From NCBI RefSeq assembly GCF_015354735.1, contig NZ_JACEFJ010000003.1, forward strand, positions 372,001 to 436,000: a stretch of DNA of 64,000 nucleotides, read 5' to 3'. The stretch comes from Pararhodonellum marinum. GTDB taxonomy: Bacteria > Bacteroidota > Bacteroidia > Cytophagales > Cyclobacteriaceae. Below the pieces are notes generated by a model, which was not told where the DNA came from, did no database searches, and was given only the letters and a program-made list of their open reading frames with translations. The position numbers and the translations under genes were made by a program. Below, one piece after another: positions 36,287-44,779 of the stretch; within the stretch, counting starts at the first letter, position 1, and each line of letters opens with the position of its first letter.

Positions 36287-36410
36287 GAAGCTAAAATTAT
36301 ACCGCCGACTCCTTTTTATTTTATGCAAATGTGTTTAAAGGGTTGGTGATGAGGAGGTTATTACATCGATAAATGAATATTTATTCAGAGCACTTTATTT
36401 CAATAGCACC

Positions 36411-39400
36411 ATGAAAAAGAACCTAGGTCCTAATTTTATCACCTGTCCTATACCTTTCTTCATTTTTTTATTCCTTTTTTTCAATTGCCATCCATTATTT
36501 GCTCAAATAAACTCCAGTAAAGGACTGCCAACAATCACCACATACTTCCCAAGAGAATACAAAGGCCACAACCAAATCTGGAACATCATTCAGGATGAAA
36601 GGGGGTTTATGTATTTCGGTACCAGTGCAGGTATTTTAGAGTATGATGGCGCAAATTGGAACAAATTGAAATTCCCAAAAACTTCCAGTGCGATTAGCAA
36701 CAGGGCATTTTACAAAGATGCCACAGGTAGGATTTTTTATGGTGCTTTGGGTGACCTTGGTTATTTTGACTTGGATGAATACGGCAACACCAGGATGGTT
36801 TCTTGGCTTGACTTTATTCCTGATGAATTCAAGGTATTCAATGATATTTGGACCATCCATCAGGTAGGAAAAATTCTTTTTTTTCAAACTAGGGATATGA
36901 TTTTCCTTATTGATATCTCAAGTGGAATCGAATCACCTAAAGTGGAAGTGTGGAAACCCGACACCGCATTCATGTATGCATTTTATGAAAACGGAGATTA
37001 CATCGTACACCAACAAGAACTCGGAATTTTTAAAATATCAGAAAACAAGCTTGAACTGATTCCGGGAAGTGAATTTTTGGGTAAGGAGAGAGTACAGGTG
37101 CTACTGCCCTATTCATTTGAAAATTCAAATTCAAACGGACTTTTAATAGGGATGTTTGCCGGTGGCATGTACCTCTACGATGGAAAAGATTTTAAACTTT
37201 TCCCAACAGAAGGATATAATACTGAAGGTGCCACTAGATTATACAAAGGGTTAATTCATCCAGATGGAAGGTATATTTTGGGATTTGCCGGAGCAGGAGT
37301 AAATATCATAGAAAGAAATGGGGAGGTCCAATACAACTTCGACCTCAATACAGGAATCCCAGATGAATCAGTATATGCGGTTTACATGGACAAGGCAGGA
37401 ATACTATGGATCGGTACTGAAAATGGGATAGCTAAAATTGAAATCTCATCTCCCTTGACCCGTTTTTCATTTTCTAAATCAAGCAATACAAATATCATTT
37501 CTTTAAACAGTTTGGGAAATGATCTGTATTTGGGAACTCCTATCGAAGTTTTGAAGCTTGACCATAAAGACGGGCTGATTAAGTCCGTTCCAGGTGTTCC
37601 TTTTTCCCAGATTTTCAGAATGGCGAGAGATGGAAAGGATTTACTGATAGCCACAGAAGGACTTGTCGCTATCAGGGATGAAAAAATAATTCCCATAAGA
37701 GAATCCATAGGAGGCGATTTTCAACTACTGGATGTTTTGGTTTCCAAATATTATCCTGATTTAATGTATTGTAGTGGTGCCTTCGGCATTTCAATTTTAA
37801 AAAGAGCCATTGTCTCAGGAGGAGAAGAAGGCTGGGAATTTTTGGGAAATATTGCGGGAATTTCGAAGGATGTTTACAGTCTGGTGGAAGATGAAGATGG
37901 GGTGATTTGGGGGGGGACCCATGCAGAGGTGGTTTATAAAATCAAGTTAGGAATAACTGCCTCCAAGGAATATGACCTGAAAAGCACCAAAGTGGAACTG
38001 ATAGGTTCTGAACAAGGATTAAAGAATGCCCCGGGATCTGTTTCAAAAATCAAGGATAAAGTCTTTTTCCCGACAACAGAAGGTTTTTTGACCTACAACA
38101 AAACTACAAATGAATTCGAAAGAGATTCTGTTTTTAGTTTTTCGGATAAAAAGGTGGAATTATCAGCAGAAAATTCTCTTTTGATTGAGGATAAATTGGG
38201 CCGGGTATTGGTATTGTTTGGGTCTGAAAAAAAACTCGCAATCCCACAGTCTGACGGAAGCTATATCCTTGAAGATTATCCTATAAATTTATTTACCGGC
38301 GAAATAATCTCTGCTTTTTATTCGGAACCCGACAGTACCATCTGGCTGGGCTCTGATGAAGGACTGATTAGAATCGATGGAAATAAAAAGCTACAAAGTG
38401 ATAAAAGCTTCTCCATTTACCTTACCGAAATTATTGCAGGACCGGATACCCTGAGCAGAATTCCCCAATTGGAAAAAGGTAGTATTCCACAACGGGATTT
38501 TAAAAACAATTCAATAAGATTTGGTTTTGCCTCTCCTTTTTTTGAGCAAGAGCACAGGACCGTTTATCAGACATTTTTGGAAGGATTTGACAAAGATTGG
38601 TCTGTTTGGGGTAGAAATACCTTTAAGGAATATACCAATCTTTCCCCTGGTAATTACACATTTCATGTCCGAGCCAAGAATATCTACAACACGGTAAGCG
38701 AGGAAGCCACATACAAGTTTATCATTTTAAGTCCCTGGTATGCCACCTGGTGGGCCTATTTGATGTATGTCTTACTGCTCATATTGATTATCACAGCAAT
38801 TGTCAAATTTCGCTCCACCAAGCTGAAAGCAGAGAATAGGATATTGGAAGAAAGGGTGCTGGAAAGAACCTTACAGCTGGAAAGGTCACTTACTGACCTC
38901 AAATCCACTCAAGCCCAACTCATCCAATCCGAAAAAATGGCCAGTCTTGGTGAACTCACCGCAGGTATCGCCCATGAAATCCAGAATCCACTGAATTTTG
39001 TGAATAATTTCTCAGAGGTCAGCAGCGAGTTGGTGGAAGAGATAAAAAGTGAAAGGTCAAAGGTGGAAGGTGCTAGAGACGAAAATCTTGAAGATGAACT
39101 GTTGGATGATATCGCTCAAAATCTCCAGAAAATCAACCACCACGGCAAGCGGGCGGATGCAATTGTAAAGGGAATGTTGGAGCATAGCCGGTCAAGTTCA
39201 GGTGAAAAAGTGGTAACGGATATCAATGCCTTGGCACATGAGTACCTGCGCCTCTCCTATCACGGCATGCGGGCTAAGGATAAATCATTCAATGTGGAAT
39301 ATGAGACCCATTTCGATCCGGATCTACCCAAGGTAAATGTGGTGCCTCAGGATATGGGACGGGTCTTGTTAAATATCTTCAACAATGCTTTTCAGGCGCT

Positions 39401-39716
39401 TAACGAGAAAGACCTTCCAGGTTTTTTAGACGACGATAAAAGAAATCTGGAAGGTCTTCGCCCCATCGTTACCGTCTCCACCAAAAACTTTGGTGACAAA
39501 ATCGAAATCTCCATCAAAGACAACGGTCCCGGCATCCCCGAAGAAATTAAAGACAAAATCTTCCAGCCTTTCTTCACTACTAAGCCTGCTGGACAAGGGA
39601 CGGGATTGGGGTTGAGTTTAAGTTATGATATTGTGAAGACGCATGGAGGTGAGATTAAAGTGGAAAGTGTAGAAAGTGGTGGAACAGAGTTTTTTATTCA
39701 ATTGCCTGTTGTATAA
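36411..39716 (+). CDS. Propeller-sensor hybrid membrane histidine kinase 2
   Basis: 1101 residues. The signal peptide ends at PLFAQ (about residue 32). A Reg_prop propeller region (IWIGTENG-type strands; ILWIGTENGIAKI, YVIWGGTHAEVVYK-like units, TIWLGSDEGLIRID) covers most of 33-690. A Y_Y_Y domain (about 700-775) precedes a single membrane helix (780-800). HisKA has His855 in IAHEIQNPLNF, and the HATPase has NNAF, DNGPGI and GTGLGLSLS. The kinase core is about 80 percent similar by eye to that of kinase 1. It starts 124 bp after kinase 1. A hairpin-forming DNA repeat lies in frame after the N-box (39411-39456). Confidence 0.88.
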   Translation: MKKNLGPNFITCPIPFFIFLFLFFNCHPLFAQINSSKGLPTITTYFPREYKGHNQIWNIIQDERGFMYFGTSAGILEYDGANWNKLKFPKTSSAISNRAFYKDATGRIFYGALGDLGYFDLDEYGNTRMVSWLDFIPDEFKVFNDIWTIHQVGKILFFQTRDMIFLIDISSGIESPKVEVWKPDTAFMYAFYENGDYIVHQQELGIFKISENKLELIPGSEFLGKERVQVLLPYSFENSNSNGLLIGMFAGGMYLYDGKDFKLFPTEGYNTEGATRLYKGLIHPDGRYILGFAGAGVNIIERNGEVQYNFDLNTGIPDESVYAVYMDKAGILWIGTENGIAKIEISSPLTRFSFSKSSNTNIISLNSLGNDLYLGTPIEVLKLDHKDGLIKSVPGVPFSQIFRMARDGKDLLIATEGLVAIRDEKIIPIRESIGGDFQLLDVLVSKYYPDLMYCSGAFGISILKRAIVSGGEEGWEFLGNIAGISKDVYSLVEDEDGVIWGGTHAEVVYKIKLGITASKEYDLKSTKVELIGSEQGLKNAPGSVSKIKDKVFFPTTEGFLTYNKTTNEFERDSVFSFSDKKVELSAENSLLIEDKLGRVLVLFGSEKKLAIPQSDGSYILEDYPINLFTGEIISAFYSEPDSTIWLGSDEGLIRIDGNKKLQSDKSFSIYLTEIIAGPDTLSRIPQLEKGSIPQRDFKNNSIRFGFASPFFEQEHRTVYQTFLEGFDKDWSVWGRNTFKEYTNLSPGNYTFHVRAKNIYNTVSEEATYKFIILSPWYATWWAYLMYVLLLILIITAIVKFRSTKLKAENRILEERVLERTLQLERSLTDLKSTQAQLIQSEKMASLGELTAGIAHEIQNPLNFVNNFSEVSSELVEEIKSERSKVEGARDENLEDELLDDIAQNLQKINHHGKRADAIVKGMLEHSRSSSGEKVVTDINALAHEYLRLSYHGMRAKDKSFNVEYETHFDPDLPKVNVVPQDMGRVLLNIFNNAFQALNEKDLPGFLDDDKRNLEGLRPIVTVSTKNFGDKIEISIKDNGPGIPEEIKDKIFQPFFTTKPAGQGTGLGLSLSYDIVKTHGGEIKVESVESGGTEFFIQLPVV
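39411..39456 (+). repeat. In-frame hairpin element inside kinase 2
   Basis: GACCTTCCAGGTTT (39411-39424) pairs with AAATCTGGAAGGTC (39443-39456) along 14 bp with one G-T pair, around an 18-nt loop. The element is translated (DLPGFLDDDKRNLEGL) and sits right after the N-box. A shorter look-alike, ACCTGCCAGGT, lies at the equivalent site of the 52425 kinase (60319-60329). Confidence 0.75.
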
Positions 39717-39765
39717 ATCATTCCTCCCCGATTGAGAATTCCTCCAAGGCTTATTTCATTTATTT

Positions 39766-39932
39766 ACCACATAGAAGCATAGTTGACATAGAGGTTTTTC
39801 CGTTCAAAATAATTTGAAATCAAATTGTTTTACATCATAAAAAGAATATTTGAGGAGTAAGCCATCACAAAACTTATTGTACAAATATCAATAAAATTCA
39901 AAAAACGATGTGGCCTATGTGCCCTAGGTGGT
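39766..39932. repeat. Interspersed element with inverted ends, long copy
   Basis: Starts ACCACATAG and ends CCTATGTGCCCTAGGTGGT, near-inverted ends as in the short copy at 27276-27359. The interior is AT-rich without an ORF. It lies in the 748-bp gap between kinases 2 and 3. Confidence 0.55.
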
Positions 39933-39951
39933 CAACCCATTTTGAAACTTA

Positions 39952-40054
39952 CCAAAGTACTCAAATGCCTTTTTCATTTATTTACCAAGCCCCATTGTTT
40001 CCCATCAAAATGTATGGATGAGCATTTTACCCGGAAAGTATTTGGGTACTTTGG
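39952..40054. repeat. Long inverted repeat between kinases 2 and 3
   Basis: CCAAAGTACTCAAAT (39952-39966) and ATTTGGGTACTTTGG (40040-40054) pair over 15 bp with one wobble, around a 73-nt loop. It directly follows the interspersed element. The remaining gap to kinase 3 (40055-40464) is AT-rich and shows nothing further. Confidence 0.55.
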
Positions 40055-40464
40055 GACAGTAAAACCCTGTGTTCATCCTTTTTCAATTGAATAAAACCCC
40101 ACATTTTTTAATTTGGAACAAGTCTTAAAAATTAAATTAAAAAGCAGGATTTGTCAGCAAAAGCTATTTCCGACAAGTGCCTATAAATCAAGGTAAAATA
40201 TCTATATTATATGTTAATCTGGCAGTTAAAAATTCAATATCAATCAGATAAACAAGGTCAATTAAATTATTTATTGAACGATTCAAATAATGATTATTCT
40301 ATCTGGGTTAAGGTTAAAAAAAGCTGTTTTAAATGCTATTAAGTTTGGCTAATCCTTATAGGATGAATGAATAAAAAAAGCTTCTTTTTTTGCCTGGCTG
40401 ATTTTAGGCACATTTTAATTGTTCCGACAACGGGAAATCATTGCTGAAAACAAAAGACAAGTCT

Positions 40465-43400
40465 ATGAACGCACACAAACATCCAATCCCTGCTAGCTTA
40501 ATTGTTTTATTAATTCTGTTCAGTTTTTCCCCTACTAGGGCACAAACCATTGAAACCCAATTTATCTCCGTTTCTGATGGATTGGCCTCCCCTTTCGTAA
40601 GGGATGTCATCCAAGACAGGTATGGTCTGATCTGGGTGGCTACCTCCAATGGATTGCAGAAATACGATGGATTGAAGTGGGAATCCTTCAAAAATATCCC
40701 CGGAAAACCTGCAAGTCTGCAGAGTGTAGACATCTGGGGTTTGGCCGAAGATGAAGACCATAACCTTTGGGTGGCAAGTGGTCTTGGTGTATCCAAGTAT
40801 GACCGGAAGAAAAATGTCTTTATCAATTATGATTTTACAAGAGAGTTCAGCTTGTATGAAGGGGCTGGAAGAGCTTTCAACATTTTCATTGATTCAGATA
40901 AAAAGATTTGGGCCACCACTGAGTTTGTTGAACTGGTTTTCTATGACCCTGCTTCCGACAGTTGGAAATATCCCAAATACGAAGTACCTGGGATAGATGA
41001 ACCATCCCATATGGGGTTATCTTTGGGAGTGACTGAAGATAAGCTGGGTGGGCTTTGGTTTGGTTCCTCACTGTATGGCTTGATGCATCGCCCCAAAGGC
41101 CAAGAGGCTTTTAAACCAGAGCAAGTTTCCTTTAGAGGCGTAGAGTTTTTTAGAGAAAATGAAGAATTTATTACTGACCTCTATGCGGATACTTTGGGGA
41201 TGCTTTGGATCACGACCCGAAACGGGGTTTATAAATACAATCCTGAAAACAAGTCCCTTGCTGTGCTCCAAGAATATGATCAGCGCAGACTTACAGCTGA
41301 TTACCTCTGGAACAGCATTCAGACAGATCCCAATGGGGATGTTTGGATTTCAAACAACTCCAGAGGAATATTGAAATTTGATGGTCTATCTGACTCCTTT
41401 CAGGAAATGAGATTTTCCGAAGCCAATAGGATTTTTTCGGGTGGATGGGATATCACGCTCACTGATTTCATGATTGACAAGAGTGGGATATTCTGGTTTG
41501 GGAATACCACAAAGGGTCTCATTAAATACAACCCTGTCAATAAACCATTTACGTATTTTTCACATGAACCTTCCAATCCCAACAGTATCAGTCCGAACGG
41601 AGTTTTTGGACTCTTGGCTTCCAAAGCCCAGCCCGGAAAGGTTTATGTAGGTACCCGAGGCGGAGGAATCAATGTATTTGATCCGGAAAACCGGACTTTC
41701 AGCAAAGTGAAATACAATGCCGTCAATGACATGTTTGGAGGTTCGGTGAGGGGTATTTTCGAAGACGATGATGGGACACTTTGGCTGGGCACCTGGGGAG
41801 ATGGTTTGATCAAATTGGACAGGAATTTTAAAGAGGAAAGAAGGTATACCATCGCTCCAGATTCCGAATCGGGTCTATCCAACAATCAGGTTCGGGTAAT
41901 CAAAAGAGCAAAAGATGGAAAACTCTGGCTAGGCACCAACAATGGTCTGAATATCCTTGACCCAAGAACCGGAAAGGTTCAAAAAATCCCAAGTACGTAT
42001 TCCCGCCCCTATCCCGAAGAGGTCATTGAGTTGGTCAATGGATTTTTAGAGAGTAAACAAAAAATCGCTTCCATTGAAGAAGTGGGCGATTTTCAGGATC
42101 TGAGCCAATCACTTGAAATTAAAGAGGCAGGCAATTACTTGGTTGTCAGTGTAGGGGAAGGGGATTTTAGAAGCATGGCAGATTTTGGTTGGCTAGAAAA
42201 TGAGGGCAAGGATACCATCAGTGGTTTGGTGGATTTTCGCAGGTCCTATTATGCAGGTGGGGCAGCCAAAAACAGGATCTTTATGGAACAAGTCTCCCTC
42301 GAGGCCGGGAAATATTCCCTCCGATACAAGACCGATGACAGCCATAGTTTTGGCAAATGGAATGAGGATCCACCAGATCGAATACCCCTGTATGGAATTG
42401 CCTTGATCAAAATGGCAGATCAAAAAATAGAACAGACCTTGACGTCTTTTATGGATCAAAAAGACAAGGGATTGACAACAAGTGGGGCCAACATCTTTAC
42501 CATAGAAATCGGTGCACAATACAACTGGCTGGGAACCAACAATGACGGACTCAACAGAATCGATCCAGGCACCCTCATCTATACGGTGTTTTCCCATGAT
42601 CCCCGCGACCCTAATTCGATCAGCAGCAATTTCATCACCGGGCTTTTGGAAGATGAAAAGGGATTTCTTTGGATTACAACAAATGCTGGATTGAACAAAA
42701 TGGACATCCATACTGGTCAAATCACGCGGTACACAGAAGAAGACGGTCTGCCTACCAACCTTACCGAGGACATCATAGCAGGGGAAAACGGGGAGATGTG
42801 GATCTCCACACAAAACGGAATCTCACAGATGGTCACCAACGAATCCCTTGGAAAAGTAACCTTCATAAACTACAATTCAGATGACGGTTTGGGAGGAGAT
42901 ACTTTTATTTCATTGGCAGGTATCAAGACATCGGATGGCAGATTTTATTTTGGCGGAGATCATGGACTGACTGCTTTTGGCAATATTGCCGCCAACAATA
43001 TCCCTCCTAATTTGATCCTATCCAACTTACTGGTTTCCAATAAATCAGTGTTTGATATGGGAGATGATTCTCCCCTACTCACAGATTTGGGCAGTTTGGA
43101 TCAAATCACTTTAAAACATGACCAAAATGCCCTGAGTTTTGAATTTGCTGCCTTGCATTTTTCCAATCCAAAGAAGAATCAGCTTGCCCATAAGTTGGAG
43201 GGTTTTGATGAGGATTGGATCTATGACAACAGAAATTTTGCCTCTTACACCAACCTTGATCCCGGCGAATATACCTTCAGCATCCGTGGTTCCAATGCAG
43301 ATGGGGTTTGGAATGAAGCAGGAAAATCCCTCAAAATCATCATCCTCGCACCTTGGTGGAAGACGGGCTGGGCTTACGCGGCTTATGCGCTTTTGTTTGC

Positions 43401-44355
43401 CTTGGCAATTTTTGCTGTTGACCGGGTGCAGCGACGCAGAATCATGCTGAGGGAGCGGGAAAAAGTAAGGGAGAAGGAATTGAAGCATGCCAAGGAAATC
43501 GAAGTGGCCTATGAAAACCTGAAAGCGGCCCAGCATCAACTGGTGCAACAGGAGAAACTTGCTTCCCTGGGTCAGCTTACCGCAGGTATAGCGCATGAGA
43601 TCAAAAACCCCTTGAATTTTGTGAATAACTTTTCGGAACTCAGTGAGGAGTTGATTGTAGAATTAAAGGAAGCACTCGATAAGGGAGACACTGAAGAAGC
43701 CAAGGAATTGGCCACTGATATCAAGATGAACCTGCACAAAATCCATGAACATGGCAGCCGTGCAGACCGAATAGTCAAATCCATGCTGATGCATTCAAGA
43801 GGTGGTGAAGGCAAAAAGGAGCCCACTGATTTGAACCTGCTGCTCAAAGAATACACCAACCTGGCATTTCATGGCATGCGTGCCGGCAAAAATCCGATAA
43901 ATGTGGATTTGGTCTTTGCGCTCGATGAACAGCTCAAACCCATCCCGCTTATTTCAGAGGATTTTAGCAGGCTGGTAGTCAATCTGGCCAACAACGCCTT
44001 TGATGCTATCAGAGAAAAGGAGAAAAGCTGGAAGGTCAATAACGAGAATTTTAAGCTGGTCAAGGCCAATGGGAACGAATCAGTCTTGGAGGAAGCAAAA
44101 TATCAGGCCCGTTTAAAAGTGGTTACTCAGAAAAAAGGAGATGCCGTGGTCATCATTTTTGAAGACAATGGCATAGGGATCCCGACGGAAATCAGAAACA
44201 AAATCCTACAACCGTTTTTTACCACCAAAAAAGGCACAGATGGGACCGGATTGGGCTTGAGCATCACCAATGACATTATCAAGGCCCATGGTGGAACTCT
44301 GGAAATAGAATCAGAAACTAACCAATTCAGCAGATTTATAATTACACTCATTTAA
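40465..44355 (+). CDS. Propeller-sensor hybrid membrane histidine kinase 3 with inserted domain
   Basis: 1296 residues from the ATG at 40465 (a TTG at 40441 is in frame but precedes the signal peptide). The signal ends at TRAQ. Reg_prop propeller repeats (LIWVATSNGLQKYD, LWITTRNGVYKYN, LWLGTNNGLNILD) cover the ectodomain but are split by a segment of about 170 residues (512-680) with a DDSHSFGKWNEDPP motif. Then come Y_Y_Y (885-960), one membrane helix (965-987), HisKA with His1044 (IAHEIKNPLNF) and HATPase (NNAF, DNGIGI, GTGLGLSIT). Its stop is 11 bp before the response regulator, so it opens the downstream operon. No repeat element was seen in its core. Confidence 0.88.
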   Translation: MNAHKHPIPASLIVLLILFSFSPTRAQTIETQFISVSDGLASPFVRDVIQDRYGLIWVATSNGLQKYDGLKWESFKNIPGKPASLQSVDIWGLAEDEDHNLWVASGLGVSKYDRKKNVFINYDFTREFSLYEGAGRAFNIFIDSDKKIWATTEFVELVFYDPASDSWKYPKYEVPGIDEPSHMGLSLGVTEDKLGGLWFGSSLYGLMHRPKGQEAFKPEQVSFRGVEFFRENEEFITDLYADTLGMLWITTRNGVYKYNPENKSLAVLQEYDQRRLTADYLWNSIQTDPNGDVWISNNSRGILKFDGLSDSFQEMRFSEANRIFSGGWDITLTDFMIDKSGIFWFGNTTKGLIKYNPVNKPFTYFSHEPSNPNSISPNGVFGLLASKAQPGKVYVGTRGGGINVFDPENRTFSKVKYNAVNDMFGGSVRGIFEDDDGTLWLGTWGDGLIKLDRNFKEERRYTIAPDSESGLSNNQVRVIKRAKDGKLWLGTNNGLNILDPRTGKVQKIPSTYSRPYPEEVIELVNGFLESKQKIASIEEVGDFQDLSQSLEIKEAGNYLVVSVGEGDFRSMADFGWLENEGKDTISGLVDFRRSYYAGGAAKNRIFMEQVSLEAGKYSLRYKTDDSHSFGKWNEDPPDRIPLYGIALIKMADQKIEQTLTSFMDQKDKGLTTSGANIFTIEIGAQYNWLGTNNDGLNRIDPGTLIYTVFSHDPRDPNSISSNFITGLLEDEKGFLWITTNAGLNKMDIHTGQITRYTEEDGLPTNLTEDIIAGENGEMWISTQNGISQMVTNESLGKVTFINYNSDDGLGGDTFISLAGIKTSDGRFYFGGDHGLTAFGNIAANNIPPNLILSNLLVSNKSVFDMGDDSPLLTDLGSLDQITLKHDQNALSFEFAALHFSNPKKNQLAHKLEGFDEDWIYDNRNFASYTNLDPGEYTFSIRGSNADGVWNEAGKSLKIIILAPWWKTGWAYAAYALLFALAIFAVDRVQRRRIMLREREKVREKELKHAKEIEVAYENLKAAQHQLVQQEKLASLGQLTAGIAHEIKNPLNFVNNFSELSEELIVELKEALDKGDTEEAKELATDIKMNLHKIHEHGSRADRIVKSMLMHSRGGEGKKEPTDLNLLLKEYTNLAFHGMRAGKNPINVDLVFALDEQLKPIPLISEDFSRLVVNLANNAFDAIREKEKSWKVNNENFKLVKANGNESVLEEAKYQARLKVVTQKKGDAVVIIFEDNGIGIPTEIRNKILQPFFTTKKGTDGTGLGLSITNDIIKAHGGTLEIESETNQFSRFIITLI

Positions 44356-44366
44356 AAAGATAAAAC

Positions 44367-44750
44367 ATGAAATTTTTAATAGTAGATGATGAAAAAGATG
44401 TCGAGATGTTGTTTCGGCAAAAACTCAGAAAAGAAATCAGAAGCGGGACCGTAGAACTGGAATTTGCTTTTTCGGGTTTGGAAGCCCTCGAAAGACTCCG
44501 TTCCCAAAAGCCTCCGGAAGTTCTCTATATCTTTTCAGACATCAATATGCCGGGGATGACAGGACTTGAGCTACTGGAAAAAGTGAAGGATGAATTTCCC
44601 CAGATCCAGGTGAGTATGATCTCTGCCTATGGAGACAGTGAAAACCACGACAGGGCAATGAGTTCAGGGGCAAAGGAGTTTTTCACCAAACCCATAGATT
44701 TTGATTCACTCAAAAACGAGGTAGAGCAAATTCTTAAGGAGCAGGCCTAA
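44367..44750 (+). CDS. Single-domain (CheY-like) response regulator
   Basis: 127 residues, one receiver domain and no output domain. Acidic residues are DD at 7-8, the phosphoacceptor is Asp58 (FSDINMPGMTG), Ser86 is in the switch position (MISAYGD) and Lys108 is in FFTKPID. Such stand-alone receivers act by phosphotransfer or protein binding, not by DNA binding. It is the only receiver found among the kinases between 32489 and 64000. Placement between kinase 3 (11 bp upstream) and the 2547-residue kinase (29 bp downstream) makes it the likely common phosphate acceptor of the locus. Confidence 0.92.
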   Translation: MKFLIVDDEKDVEMLFRQKLRKEIRSGTVELEFAFSGLEALERLRSQKPPEVLYIFSDINMPGMTGLELLEKVKDEFPQIQVSMISAYGDSENHDRAMSSGAKEFFTKPIDFDSLKNEVEQILKEQA

Positions 44751-44779
44751 ACCATTTACCCAATCAATTTGATTACCTG

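Noticed and set aside
40441-40464. TTG start for kinase 3
   Set aside because: It would put eight extra charged residues before a good signal peptide that begins at the ATG at 40465.
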